From positions 1-21,468 of the forward strand of contig JALNZZ010000019.1 of assembly GCA_023229065.1 (NCBI GenBank): DNA of 21,468 nt. The letters run 5' to 3'. A program made the position numbers and the translations under genes. The DNA is from Porticoccaceae bacterium (GTDB lineage Bacteria > Pseudomonadota > Gammaproteobacteria > Pseudomonadales > Porticoccaceae). This document shows positions 13,921 through 21,041 of the stretch, piece by piece. How positions within the stretch are numbered: position 1 is the first letter of the stretch; the number at the start of each line of letters is the position of its first letter. Under the pieces are notes generated by a model. The model made no database searches. It saw nothing but the letters and a program-made list of their open reading frames with translations, and was not told the DNA's origin.

Positions 13921-14363
13921 GCGCGTTTTTTCTTCGGCAAGGCGGCAATGTCGGCGTCCATTTCGGCCATGACTTCATCGTGCGGGATGCTCGGCCGGGG
14001 GTCGTCAATGGATGCCTGAATCTCGCCGGCCAGCCACTGGTTATAGGCGGCGGCTTCGTGCGCTTCGCGCATGGCAACGGCCCGGCCTCGGTTGCCGCCT
14101 TCGGGTTCCCTGTCGGCAGGGTCGTATTCGCTCGCGTCGAACTGGCCTACCGTGATGCCAATATCGCGCAGCACATTCAATGCGGCCAGCGGGTTGCCGA
14201 AGCGGCGCGGCTCGGTGCTGCGGGCCTTGGACAGCACGGCATCGGAACCGCTGCGGGTGGCGATCTGAACGAGGAACGCCCCGCCCTGCCCTTTCAAGGT
14301 CACGCCAGACACGCCGCCGGCGCTACTTGCGGCGCGTAGCTGCTCTATGGTCATGCTTTGCAT
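13917..14363 (-). CDS. Antitoxin of the ParE-type module, with an extra N-terminal domain
   Basis: Protein of 148 aa. The C-terminal half (AAYNQWLAGEIQASIDDPRPSIP through EMDADIAALPKKKRA) has the acidic helical character of antitoxins that wrap a RelE/ParE toxin. The N-terminal about 75 residues (GGAFLVQIATRSGSDAVLS, then NPLAALNVLRDIGI) form a second small domain, longer than the 70-90 aa of common antitoxins, and may bind the operator DNA. ATG 14363 was chosen because AAGGAG lies 7 nt upstream. The last codons overlap the toxin start. A promoter-like pair lies at 14402-14430. Confidence 0.75.
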   Translation of the reverse strand: MQSMTIEQLRAASSAGGVSGVTLKGQGGAFLVQIATRSGSDAVLSKARSTEPRRFGNPLAALNVLRDIGITVGQFDASEYDPADREPEGGNRGRAVAMREAHEAAAYNQWLAGEIQASIDDPRPSIPHDEVMAEMDADIAALPKKKRA

Positions 14364-14401
14364 GGTTGGCTCCTTGTGGTCTGTCGCTAAAAACATGGTT
14401 C

Positions 14402-14430
14402 ATTGTGCATGAGTTCTACAAAACGTGCAA
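14402..14430 (-). promoter_or_regulatory. Putative promoter of the toxin-antitoxin operon
   Basis: Leftward TTGCAC (complement of 14425-14430), 17-bp spacer, CACAAT (complement of 14402-14407). The motif TGCA recurs as an inverted pair around it. Moderate match to consensus. Confidence 0.4.
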
Positions 14431-14470
14431 TTGTTTTTGAGTCGGTAAACGGTCATTTTGTGGAATTTGC

Positions 14471-14577
14471 GAGACAGCCCGGAACGGCGGCGGTTTCCGG
14501 GGGGTTGCGTGTCTCCAATGGCGTCTATAAATCAAAGTCTATAAAATAGGCGTCCTGACGACTTGGCGGACAACACA
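14471..14577. other. Candidate res/operator region before the resolvase
   Basis: GAGACA (14471-14476) is inverted as TGTCTC (14510-14515) around an inner dyad CCGGAA/TTTCCGG. Next come two direct TCTATAA repeats (14524 and 14538) in an AT-rich stretch that also offers a -10-like TAAAAT. Resolvases of this family recombine at sites of about 100-130 bp upstream of their own gene, so this interval is the expected res; subsites were not resolved. Confidence 0.45.
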
Positions 14578-15180
14578 ATGAAAATCGGATATGCGCGGGT
14601 ATCGACCGACGATCAAAAAATGGATCTTCAACGGGACGCCTTGACGGCGGCCGGTTGTGAAAAGGTCTTCACCGACACGGCCAGCGGTGCCAAGGCCGAA
14701 CGTCCGGGACTGGCTGACGCCCTCGCCTTCGCCCGCAAGGGTGATTCATTGGTGGTGTGGCGGCTTGACCGGCTCGGCCGGTCACTGCCTGAGCTGGTCA
14801 AGATCGTGGGCGAACTGGAAGCGGCCGGCGTCGGCTTTGAAAGCACGACGGAACGCATAGAAACCAGCACGGCGGCCGGGCGTCTGGTGTTCCATGTGTT
14901 CGCGGCTCTGGCTGAGTTTGAGCGGCGCTTGATCGTTGAAAGAACGATGGCCGGGCTTGCGGCTGCGCGGGCGCGTGGCCGCAAAGGTGGACGGCCGGGA
15001 CTGCCTGCTGAAAAGGTTGCTGCTATTCAGGCGCTGGCCGCCAGTGGGCGCGGCCCTGCCGAAGTCTGTAAGGCGCTCGGCATCGGGCGCAGCACGTTCT
15101 ACAAACACACGCGGGACGCACAAAGCAAAAGCCCGCACGCGGCGGGCTTTGGTGACAATGCGGAGTTGGCCAGGTCGTGA
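14578..15180 (+). CDS. Serine recombinase (resolvase)
   Basis: Protein of 200 aa. The catalytic domain begins MKIGYARVSTDDQ with nucleophile Ser9, and continues with DSLVVWRLDRLGRSLPEL and the EFERRLIVERTMAGLAAARARGRKGGRP helix and linker. A C-terminal helix-turn-helix (AEVCKALGIGRSTFYKH) binds the res site. Such enzymes turn plasmid dimers into monomers or resolve cointegrates. ATG 14578 is used since the family starts MxxGYARVS; an in-frame TTG at 14563 is an alternative. The last about 17 codons are unusual: they read through a terminator-like hairpin and then into boundary element copy 7, so the original 3' end seems to have been replaced. Confidence 0.92.
   Translation: MKIGYARVSTDDQKMDLQRDALTAAGCEKVFTDTASGAKAERPGLADALAFARKGDSLVVWRLDRLGRSLPELVKIVGELEAAGVGFESTTERIETSTAAGRLVFHVFAALAEFERRLIVERTMAGLAAARARGRKGGRPGLPAEKVAAIQALAASGRGPAEVCKALGIGRSTFYKHTRDAQSKSPHAAGFGDNAELARS
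15122..15150 (-). terminator. Terminator of the leftward vbhA/RM operon, inside the resolvase 3' end
   Basis: AAAGCCCGC (15128-15136) and GCGGGCTTT (15142-15150) around a 5-nt loop. Read leftward it is followed by TTTTGCTTTG, so it ends the operon coming from parF/RM. Read rightward the U-run is short. It abuts boundary element copy 7. Confidence 0.7.
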
Positions 15181-15191
15181 AGCTGTCGCCA
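15150..15191 (+). repeat. 42-bp boundary element, copy 7 of 7
   Basis: Begins TGGTGACA, ends TGTCGCCA, with the GTTGGCCAGGTCGTGAAG centre of copy 4. It encodes the last nine resolvase residues and ends 14 nt before the vbhA stop. Confidence 0.78.
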
Positions 15192-15205
15192 GCCGCAAGA
15201 CAGTT

Positions 15206-15397
15206 TCAGCGTGCCGGCTTCACCAGTTCGGCAAGGTCGATTTCACCGGCAACAAACCGGGCGGCCCGCTGCTCCGCTTCCTCGGAAGGCTTGAACCCTT
15301 CAAGGCCAACATTGGCACGGGCGAAGTTGGCCGCCTCCTGACGCTTGCGGCGCTCGGCGTCGGTGATCGGTTCGCTGTTTTTAACTCTTTCGCTCAT
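15206..15397 (-). CDS. VbhA-like antitoxin, without its Fic partner
   Basis: Protein of 63 aa. ANVGLEGFKPSEEAEQRAARFVAGEIDLAE matches the VbhA antitoxin pattern (A-x-x-x-L-E-G, then a helix ending in a GEI/GEL motif). VbhA blocks the AMP-transferase VbhT, a Fic toxin, by inserting a helix into its active site. No Fic protein (HPFxxGNG motif) is encoded on this plasmid. The ATG follows GAGGAA by 8 nt and lies 5 nt past the restriction-enzyme stop. ACTC boxes at an 8-bp step overlap the start region. It may protect against a Fic toxin carried elsewhere, or be a leftover of a lost toxin pair. Confidence 0.7.
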   Translation of the reverse strand: MSERVKNSEPITDAERRKRQEAANFARANVGLEGFKPSEEAEQRAARFVAGEIDLAELVKPAR

Positions 15398-15411
15398 TTA
15401 CTCAATTCCTC
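15384..15411. promoter_or_regulatory. ParG-type boxes at the vbhA start
   Basis: ACTC 15384, GCTC 15392, ACTC 15400, CCTC 15408: four tetramers at an exact 8-bp step with 4-bp AT-rich spacers. They span the first vbhA codons and the end of the restriction gene. Confidence 0.6.
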
Positions 15412-17123
15412 ATTCCTGTAATGGCAGCGATCCGGTGATTGAAAGTCTGCTGAATCTCACGCTTCCATGCTGGCGCTTCATGTGCTGGCCGCAAGCCGCC
15501 GCACAGGTCGAGCAGCTCACGAATCAAACCGACTTCAACGCGGCCAGACGTGAACAGGGCTTCAAAAAAGGCTTTGAACTGTACGAGCGTCACCGGGATG
15601 ATGTCCAAGCGCATCTTGTCATCCGTGCGAGTGAACCAAACGCCGATTCGGAATGTTTCTGCGGTGTTGGAGTCGATGCGATTTGCAATGAATAGCCCAT
15701 ACACAGGCTTGCCAGATTGCGCCCCATAGTGAGAAACCAGATCCGCCACATGGCGGCGCACTGGTTCACCTTCGGCGGCTTCCTGCCGTGAGTTGTCCGT
15801 CAATGTGACCTCAACCACGATCACAAAATCGTGAAACTCAAAGATCAAGTCAGGGCCATTCCCCGGCGCTGTTCCAACGGGCAAAAAGTCTTGGTCAATC
15901 TTAAAGCGCCTTGCCTCATACGGCTTGTTTGCCAAGCTGTTGATGGCAAGGAAGGCACGCCATAGAACCCACTCGAAATAGGCGGGCGCTTCGGCCTGTG
16001 GCACTTCGATGTCCTCGCCATTTGAGAGGGTCTTTTTACCTTTTCTGGTAATGATGAGTTCCATGTAAGCGGCGATTTCTTCCCACTCCACCGCTTGCCG
16101 GGTTGCATATTCTTCTTCGTTCCGCTCCGACAAAACCCCCTCGATCTGGTGGCGAATGATCGCTATATCTGCCGGGGTTTCCGTTGGCTTGCCTGTCGCG
16201 TCAAATGGGATGCCGCGCTTTTCAAGCTGCTGCAACAGGTCATCCAGCACGGCCAGTGCTGAATCCTTGTTGTCAGTCGGTAGCTTTGCACCGTTGCACA
16301 AGGTGATGAAGTAAGAGCGGTCAGAGTCGGGAATCCCGGTATCCTGAATCAGCTTCTCAACGAAAACGTGCTTCTCCGGCACCAGCGAAAGGCCGCGCCC
16401 TTTGCTTTGCACCAGCCCTGTCGCTTTGAGATAGCGCAGATTGGTATCGGCATAGTCATTGAACGTGCCTGCCGCGTATCCGTGCAGCACGGCGGCGGCT
16501 TCGCGCTCCTGTCGGTCGAACTTGCGTTTGTTGGGGGATGCAAGCCGCCGCGCACGCAACGCCAGCACCTGAGCAACGATGTCGGCCAGTGATTCGTCGC
16601 TGCTGGTGAGCTGCACAACAATCGCCATTTCAACAAAGTTGAGACGACTTTCCCCGGTTTGCTTCTCCAGCTCAAGCATGATGGCCAGCGTATGCCGTAG
16701 CGGTGAGAACACCGCAAAATCGAACTTCCGTTCCAATGCGGAAGGGATGTAATGCGCGGCCAGCGCCCGCAAAAAACACTCCTGCATCGCGGGCACAGTA
16801 TCGGCACGAATCAGCCGCCAGCCGTTCGGCGTAATCATGTCGATAGGGCCGATTTCGCTTTGCGGGATACCAGAGGCGGGCGGCACTTCTGGGTAAAGGA
16901 AGCCCAGCTTATTCAGCGCAGAGCGCCATTTACGCCCCACGCTGTAGGTGTCATCGTCGCCAAGCTCAACAATGCCATGCTCGCCCAGCAAACGCCGGAA
17001 AGCGCGCTCCTGTTCCTCCCCCCGCAAATTGCCTTGCAGTGATGAAGTGGACAGAGCCACCAGACCATCACGCAACCGGAAAGGGCTGCGGACGGTCGTA
17101 TTTCCTAAATGCCACGGCCTCAT
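15402..17123 (-). CDS. AlwI-family type IIS restriction endonuclease
   Basis: Protein of 573 aa starting MRPWHLGNTTVRSPFRLRDGL, the signature opening of AlwI-family enzymes, followed by GRKWRSALNKLGFLYPEVP. A nuclease core lies at about 424-438 (PD, then VVEVTL), continued by SRQEAAEGEPVRRHVADLVSHYG, which matches the PD-(D/E)xK-like region of AlwI and its nicking relatives (BspD6I, BstNBI). AlwI recognises GGATC and cuts outside it; the site of this homologue is inferred, not seen. It overlaps the small upstream gene (ATGA). The two-domain adenine methyltransferase upstream is the partner expected for an asymmetric site. The cassette would defend the cell and punish plasmid loss. Confidence 0.9.
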   Translation of the reverse strand: MRPWHLGNTTVRSPFRLRDGLVALSTSSLQGNLRGEEQERAFRRLLGEHGIVELGDDDTYSVGRKWRSALNKLGFLYPEVPPASGIPQSEIGPIDMITPNGWRLIRADTVPAMQECFLRALAAHYIPSALERKFDFAVFSPLRHTLAIMLELEKQTGESRLNFVEMAIVVQLTSSDESLADIVAQVLALRARRLASPNKRKFDRQEREAAAVLHGYAAGTFNDYADTNLRYLKATGLVQSKGRGLSLVPEKHVFVEKLIQDTGIPDSDRSYFITLCNGAKLPTDNKDSALAVLDDLLQQLEKRGIPFDATGKPTETPADIAIIRHQIEGVLSERNEEEYATRQAVEWEEIAAYMELIITRKGKKTLSNGEDIEVPQAEAPAYFEWVLWRAFLAINSLANKPYEARRFKIDQDFLPVGTAPGNGPDLIFEFHDFVIVVEVTLTDNSRQEAAEGEPVRRHVADLVSHYGAQSGKPVYGLFIANRIDSNTAETFRIGVWFTRTDDKMRLDIIPVTLVQFKAFFEALFTSGRVEVGLIRELLDLCGGLRPAHEAPAWKREIQQTFNHRIAAITGMRN

Positions 17124-17323
17124 TCTGTCTTTTCTTCCGGGTTGGTAATTGAATCAATCCGGTTCAATCGCTGCTCGATCTGGACGGCCTGCTGCAAAAT
17201 TTCAATGGCAATTTCGGCCAATAATGGATTGGCAGCCTTCACCAGGTCACGCAAGTCTTGCACTAAAAGATTCGCGGTCTGACTGGACTTGACCAAATTC
17301 TCTTTATCGTTGGCATTTAGCAT
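17120..17323 (-). CDS. Small protein between methyltransferase and endonuclease
   Basis: Protein of 67 aa, not recognised. It is helical throughout (LVQDLRDLVKAANPLLAEIAIEILQQAVQIEQRLNRI split over two helices) with heptad-like hydrophobic spacing, so a coiled coil or dimer is likely. There is no evident helix-turn-helix, so it does not look like a classical C-protein. GGGGGAG precedes the ATG, the start lies 12 nt after the methyltransferase stop, and its stop overlaps the endonuclease start. This fixed place suggests it sets the timing or activity of the endonuclease, or simply couples its translation (inference). Confidence 0.75.
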   Translation of the reverse strand: MLNANDKENLVKSSQTANLLVQDLRDLVKAANPLLAEIAIEILQQAVQIEQRLNRIDSITNPEEKTE

Positions 17324-17335
17324 TCACACTCCCCC

Positions 17336-19282
17336 TCAATATCCGACAAAAATATATTCCTGCACGTCGTTTTTGTTATCGCCCACCTTGCTCCCTTGGT
17401 TGCCGATGGAATACTTGTAATCAACGGGCACAACTTCGACATGGCTCTTGTGCTTCGCCATGATGGCGACCATTTCATCTAAGGTCGGCTGACTGTTGGA
17501 CGAGTAGGACACCACAAGCACGCTTTCACGGAAACGCTTAAACAGCATGTCGAAGGCTTCCGCCGCACCCTTGCGTGAAGAAAACGGCGTCGGATATGAC
17601 TTGAATTTCTTGGTGAGAGTGTGTTCCTGAATTTCCACGCCTTGCCAGTCACGGGCCAAGCCTTCAACAAAATGATAGCGGCGCACATACTCGTTATCAG
17701 ACAGCGGGGAATAATAGGGCGGGTCGATATAAACCAAGCCCGGTTCACGGTTCTGCAATGTCATTGCATCGCCGTTGCGTGCCTTGTTTTGTTTGCCGTT
17801 GTTGAACACGGCGGCATTCACCATATCGACGGCCTCAAGGAATTGGGCGCGAAACGTCATCAACAGGTCTTTGCGTCCGTCGTCATACCGATGACCGACA
17901 TAGGTAAAAATACCGCGAGGGCGCTTTTTCAGGCAGGCTCGAATCAATGCCGACATGGCAATGGCCCGCTTATACGGGTTTTTCACGGCCTTGATATTGG
18001 CTCGCACTATGTCGATCAAGCGGTTATCGTCATCGCTGAAATACAGCCCTTGGAACTTGGTTTCAACAAAACGATCAATCGTATTTTTCGGCTCAAGCAA
18101 CGCTAACGCCTCGGCCTGCGGCAAGGTGATTTCGTTGTTCTCAATCATCGCCTTGGCAAACGTCGCCGACATCGCCATATAGTCATTGCTCACCACGGCC
18201 TTACCGTGAGACTTAAACATATAGCCCACCACGCCAGAACCCGAAAACAGGTCTAGGGCAGTGTTAAATTCAAATTGAGAAGCAACCGCCCAGATTTCAG
18301 TTAGCAGCTTGTTTTTTGACCCCATGTAACGGGTCGAAGGGTATTGCATGGCCTGCTGGGGTAGCGGCGCGGGAACCAATCGCAGATTAAAACGCTGCTT
18401 GGGTGGGACGGTGACAATCACATCCTCGCCCGTTCGGCCTTTGCCGTTGCATGAGATATACCGCTTTGTTTGCACCACTTCGACGGCAAATTTCCGGTAC
18501 TGCTCATGCACCAAAGGATGATTTGAGTTTGTCAAAATCACATGGCAGCCCAACTCATGCAGGCGTTTAACCTCTGCGGCCAGCTCGACATGATCCTCTT
18601 CGTAAAACTGCTCTTTGGTGTAGCGTTTGAAGTCGGCATACTCAGAAACAGGCAGATAAGGCGGGTCAAGAAAAATGAAGTCTCCCGTCTGCGCGTTTTC
18701 TTGCAAAACTGTCTTGTAGTCACCGCAAATGATTGTGGTGTTGCTGAGTAGCGCGGAAGCCGCTTTTAGTGCGTCTTCATCTATGATTTTTGGGTTCTTG
18801 TACCGTCCAAACGGCACATTGAATTGACCCGATTTATTGACCCGGTACAGGCCGTTAAAACACGTTCTATTCAAGAATATAGTGCGTGCTGCTGCCTCTA
18901 CGTTGGATAACTTGGTAACGTCCAACGCACGAACGGCATAAAACACTTCTTCGGTATTCTCATAGCGGCGAAGCTGGGCCATTACGCCCTCAACATCATC
19001 GGCAACAGAACGATAAAGATTAACCAACTCTGGGTTGCTGTCAGCAATAATCCCACCCGTTGGATGCACTGCAAAGAACACCGCACCGCCACCGAAAAAA
19101 GGCTCGATAAAACGGCCATATTTTTTCGGAATCTTAGGGATTATTTCTCCTAAAAGCTGTGTCTTCCCTCCTGCCCATTTCAACAATGGGCGAGTCATAT
19201 TTATAGCTTGCGCCCCTTCTATTTCTGAGCCTCGTGCAAGCACGTCATCTTTAATAATTTCATTTTTTGCAATGGTATTCAT
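17336..19282 (-). CDS. Fused two-domain Dam-type DNA adenine methyltransferase
   Basis: Protein of 648 aa made of two D12-class N6-adenine methyltransferases. The first (about 1-290) has KWAGGK at 35-40, FIEPFFGGGAVFF, and the catalytic DPPY at 206-209. The second (about 310-648) has TRYMGSKNK, ALDLFSGSGVVGY and DPPY at 520-523. A type IIS enzyme with an asymmetric site needs one methylase for each strand, and fusion of both is known in FokI-like systems. ATG 19282 was chosen for AGGAAAC just upstream; a GTG at 19327 and ATG 19198 are alternatives. It lies 75 bp after the 262-aa gene and 12 nt before the small gene. It protects the plasmid and host from the AlwI-like enzyme. Confidence 0.93.
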   Translation of the reverse strand: MNTIAKNEIIKDDVLARGSEIEGAQAINMTRPLLKWAGGKTQLLGEIIPKIPKKYGRFIEPFFGGGAVFFAVHPTGGIIADSNPELVNLYRSVADDVEGVMAQLRRYENTEEVFYAVRALDVTKLSNVEAAARTIFLNRTCFNGLYRVNKSGQFNVPFGRYKNPKIIDEDALKAASALLSNTTIICGDYKTVLQENAQTGDFIFLDPPYLPVSEYADFKRYTKEQFYEEDHVELAAEVKRLHELGCHVILTNSNHPLVHEQYRKFAVEVVQTKRYISCNGKGRTGEDVIVTVPPKQRFNLRLVPAPLPQQAMQYPSTRYMGSKNKLLTEIWAVASQFEFNTALDLFSGSGVVGYMFKSHGKAVVSNDYMAMSATFAKAMIENNEITLPQAEALALLEPKNTIDRFVETKFQGLYFSDDDNRLIDIVRANIKAVKNPYKRAIAMSALIRACLKKRPRGIFTYVGHRYDDGRKDLLMTFRAQFLEAVDMVNAAVFNNGKQNKARNGDAMTLQNREPGLVYIDPPYYSPLSDNEYVRRYHFVEGLARDWQGVEIQEHTLTKKFKSYPTPFSSRKGAAEAFDMLFKRFRESVLVVSYSSNSQPTLDEMVAIMAKHKSHVEVVPVDYKYSIGNQGSKVGDNKNDVQEYIFVGY

Positions 19283-19357
19283 GTTTCCTGCCCATTTTTC
19301 TCTAAAGTACCATTGACCTGCTGACACATTTTTTCGTTTCTTCCGGTCCGCATCACT

Positions 19358-20146
19358 TTAGCGTCCATACTCATGGCCTGCCTCTGCTTCATAGTTACCC
19401 TGCTGGTCGCGGGTGACTTCCACATCGTCGCCCACTTCCATATCCGCACCCTCTACCTGGGGAACCATCACGCGGTCGCCGTCGGCCTCAATGACGTAGG
19501 CCGGGCTTTCGTTCTCGCGCTCGATCTGCGCCACTATTTCACCGGAAAACGCCTCGTCACGGGCCAGCAAGCGGGCTTCGTGCTGCTCGGCCAGCTCCAC
19601 CAGCGCCGGGCTGTGGTCGCCGGCCTGCGGCACGTCCGGGCCGCCTCCATAGATGCCGCCGAACATTTGCACGCCGGTTCGGTGGGCTTCGGCCAGCTCG
19701 GCAAGGCGGGAAATTTCCGGGTCGATGCGCTCGCGCTCCATGCCGCCGCCGCTCGATGGCCCGCCCTGCCCTTCTGCGGCCAGCTCCTGCCGTAGCTCGG
19801 CGTTCTCGATGCGCTCGGCGGCATACAGGCCGGCATAGTCGGGGCGCGGGTCTGCGGCCTCGATGGTGACGAACGGGGCGGCGTGCTGCTCGCTGTCGCC
19901 ACGAACGGCGGCCGGTGGCAACGGGTCGCCAGCCGGGCCGCCCGCTTCACGCTCGGCCGCTGGCTGGTCGCGCTGCTCGACTTCAAACGCACGCTGTCGG
20001 CACTCGGCCAACTCGCGGCGCAAGTCAGACAGGCGGGCCGGGTCGGTTTCATTCTGCAAGGCAAGCTCAAGCGTGCCGCACTGCTCGCGGATCAGGTTCA
20101 GGTCAGTAGCGGAATTGCTCGGCTGCTCATTTATGTATTCACTCAT
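19358..20146 (-). CDS. Acidic coiled-coil plasmid protein, unknown function
   Basis: Protein of 262 aa, not recognised. Residues about 15-60 (NLIREQCGTLELALQNETDPARLSDL, then RRELAECRQRAFEVEQR) form a coiled coil. The middle is Pro/Gly/Ala-rich, with further helices at about 100-170. The C-terminus (YVIEADGDRVMVPQVEG, then MEVGDDVEVTRDQQGNY) looks like a small beta-barrel of the sort fused to KfrB-type plasmid proteins, a weak resemblance. It follows parG by 16 nt and shares the ParG-type boxes at its start, so it belongs to the partition operon. AAGGAG stands 11 nt before the ATG. A role in maintenance or transfer is likely from context only. Confidence 0.75.
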   Translation of the reverse strand: MSEYINEQPSNSATDLNLIREQCGTLELALQNETDPARLSDLRRELAECRQRAFEVEQRDQPAAEREAGGPAGDPLPPAAVRGDSEQHAAPFVTIEAADPRPDYAGLYAAERIENAELRQELAAEGQGGPSSGGGMERERIDPEISRLAELAEAHRTGVQMFGGIYGGGPDVPQAGDHSPALVELAEQHEARLLARDEAFSGEIVAQIERENESPAYVIEADGDRVMVPQVEGADMEVGDDVEVTRDQQGNYEAEAGHEYGR

Positions 20147-20168
20147 TTAAGTAACCGCTCCTTTACTC
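20125..20168. promoter_or_regulatory. ParG-type boxes at the start of the 262-aa gene
   Basis: GCTC 20125, ATGT 20133, ACTC 20141, AAGT 20149, GCTC 20157 and ACTC 20165, all on an 8-bp register. They cover the parG stop, the ribosome site and the first codons of the 262-aa gene. Confidence 0.55.
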
Positions 20169-20381
20169 GGGAAGCTGTGCAACATAGTCGCTCAAAACTT
20201 CTTTGATGCTCTTGCCCTGCTTCGTGGCGTACAGCTTCAATTTGATGTGCTGGTCACGGTCTAGGTCGAAGTTCACGCGAACGGTGGCGGTCTTGTCGGC
20301 AAGGCTGGCAAGAGTGGCGGCCTTGCTGTTCTTGGCGCTCGGGCGGCCGGCGCTCAATGCGCCCTTGGTGGTCGTGTTCAT
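20163..20381 (-). CDS. parG: ParG-like centromere-binding repressor
   Basis: Protein of 72 aa, close to the 76 aa of ParG from TP228. A flexible basic N-terminus (TTTKGALSAGRPSAKNSKA) precedes a ribbon-helix-helix domain: strand ATVRVNFDLDRD, then helices QHIKLKLYATKQG and SIKEVLSDYVAQL. In the ParFG system the dimer binds ACTC tetramers, stimulates and bridges ParF, and represses its own operon. Matching ACTC boxes lie upstream of parF. It starts 20 bp after parF, with GAGGG before the ATG. The strand residues at about 33-40 would contact DNA. Confidence 0.85.
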   Translation of the reverse strand: MNTTTKGALSAGRPSAKNSKAATLASLADKTATVRVNFDLDRDQHIKLKLYATKQGKSIKEVLSDYVAQLPE

Positions 20382-20391
20382 TTGTTTATTC

Positions 20392-20411
20392 CCTCATTTA
20401 CTCAAACGAGT
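20392..20411. promoter_or_regulatory. ParG-type boxes between parF and parG
   Basis: CCTC 20392, ACTC 20400, GAGT 20408, 8-bp step. The middle box overlaps the parF stop and the first overlaps the parG ribosome site, allowing control within the operon. Confidence 0.5.
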
Positions 20412-21031
20412 TTTTGCTTAATTTCGTTCATCAGGGCGCGGATTTCGCCGGAGCCGTCGCCGTCTGGCTCGGCGTCAAGAATGGTTGTCCCTGCGGCGGC
20501 CGTGCCGGGATAGCTCACGCGCTGCGTGATGCGGGATTCCAGAACGGGCAGGCCATAGCCGGCCAAAGCCTCGGTGATTTCCGCGCCTATGCGGGTGCCC
20601 TTGATCGCACGCGATACAACGAACGCCGCCTGTAGCTTCCCGTCCGTGACTTCGATTCGCTGTTTCACCAGCTCGACAAGATCGGCCGTCGCCCAAATGT
20701 CGTAAGGGCTGGGCTGCACGGGTATCAGGATGAACGAGGCGGCCTTGATCGCGGAAACGGCAAGGTCTGCCGCCTGCGGTGCGCCGTCGATCACCACAAA
20801 ATCTTTATGACCGATGGCCTTTAGGTCGCGGTCGATGGTGGGGCGGTCGATGCCGACAACGGTAACGGGGTTGTCGTCTTGCACGGCGGCCCAATCGCGG
20901 GCGCTCCCTTGTGGGTCTGAATCGACAAGCAACACGCTGGCCCCGTCCAGTTGCAGGGCGCGGGCTAGGTGGGTGGCGATGGTCGTTTTTCCTGACCCGC
21001 CTTTCTGGTTCAACACGGCGATAACCTGCAT
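20402..21031 (-). CDS. parF: ParF-type partition ATPase (type Ib ParA)
   Basis: Protein of 209 aa beginning MQVIAVLNQKGGSGKTT, with the deviant Walker A and signature Lys10, Walker A' region VLLVDSDPQGSARDW and Walker B DFVVIDGAP. Short ParA proteins of about 200 aa that lack a DNA-binding N-terminal domain belong to the type Ib (ParF) group and work with a small RHH partner, here the 72-aa protein downstream. ParF polymerises or forms gradients on the nucleoid and pulls plasmids apart. ATG 21031 was chosen because AGGAGG stands 5 nt upstream. The stop overlaps an ACTC box. It is a complete, standard partition pair. Confidence 0.93.
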   Translation of the reverse strand: MQVIAVLNQKGGSGKTTIATHLARALQLDGASVLLVDSDPQGSARDWAAVQDDNPVTVVGIDRPTIDRDLKAIGHKDFVVIDGAPQAADLAVSAIKAASFILIPVQPSPYDIWATADLVELVKQRIEVTDGKLQAAFVVSRAIKGTRIGAEITEALAGYGLPVLESRITQRVSYPGTAAAGTTILDAEPDGDGSGEIRALMNEIKQKLV

Positions 21032-21041
21032 GGGGCCTCCT

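Noticed and set aside
2612..15191. Boundary elements as integron attC or Xer dif sites
   Set aside because: There is no GTTRRRY core, no integrase gene, and the arm spacing (about 26 bp) does not fit the 28-bp dif structure of two 11-bp arms.
19865..19900. GGTGACG...TGTCGCC pair resembling the boundary element
   Set aside because: The total length is 36 bp, not 39-40, and it lies inside the 262-aa coding region with a repetitive GC-rich codon pattern; likely chance or a decayed copy.
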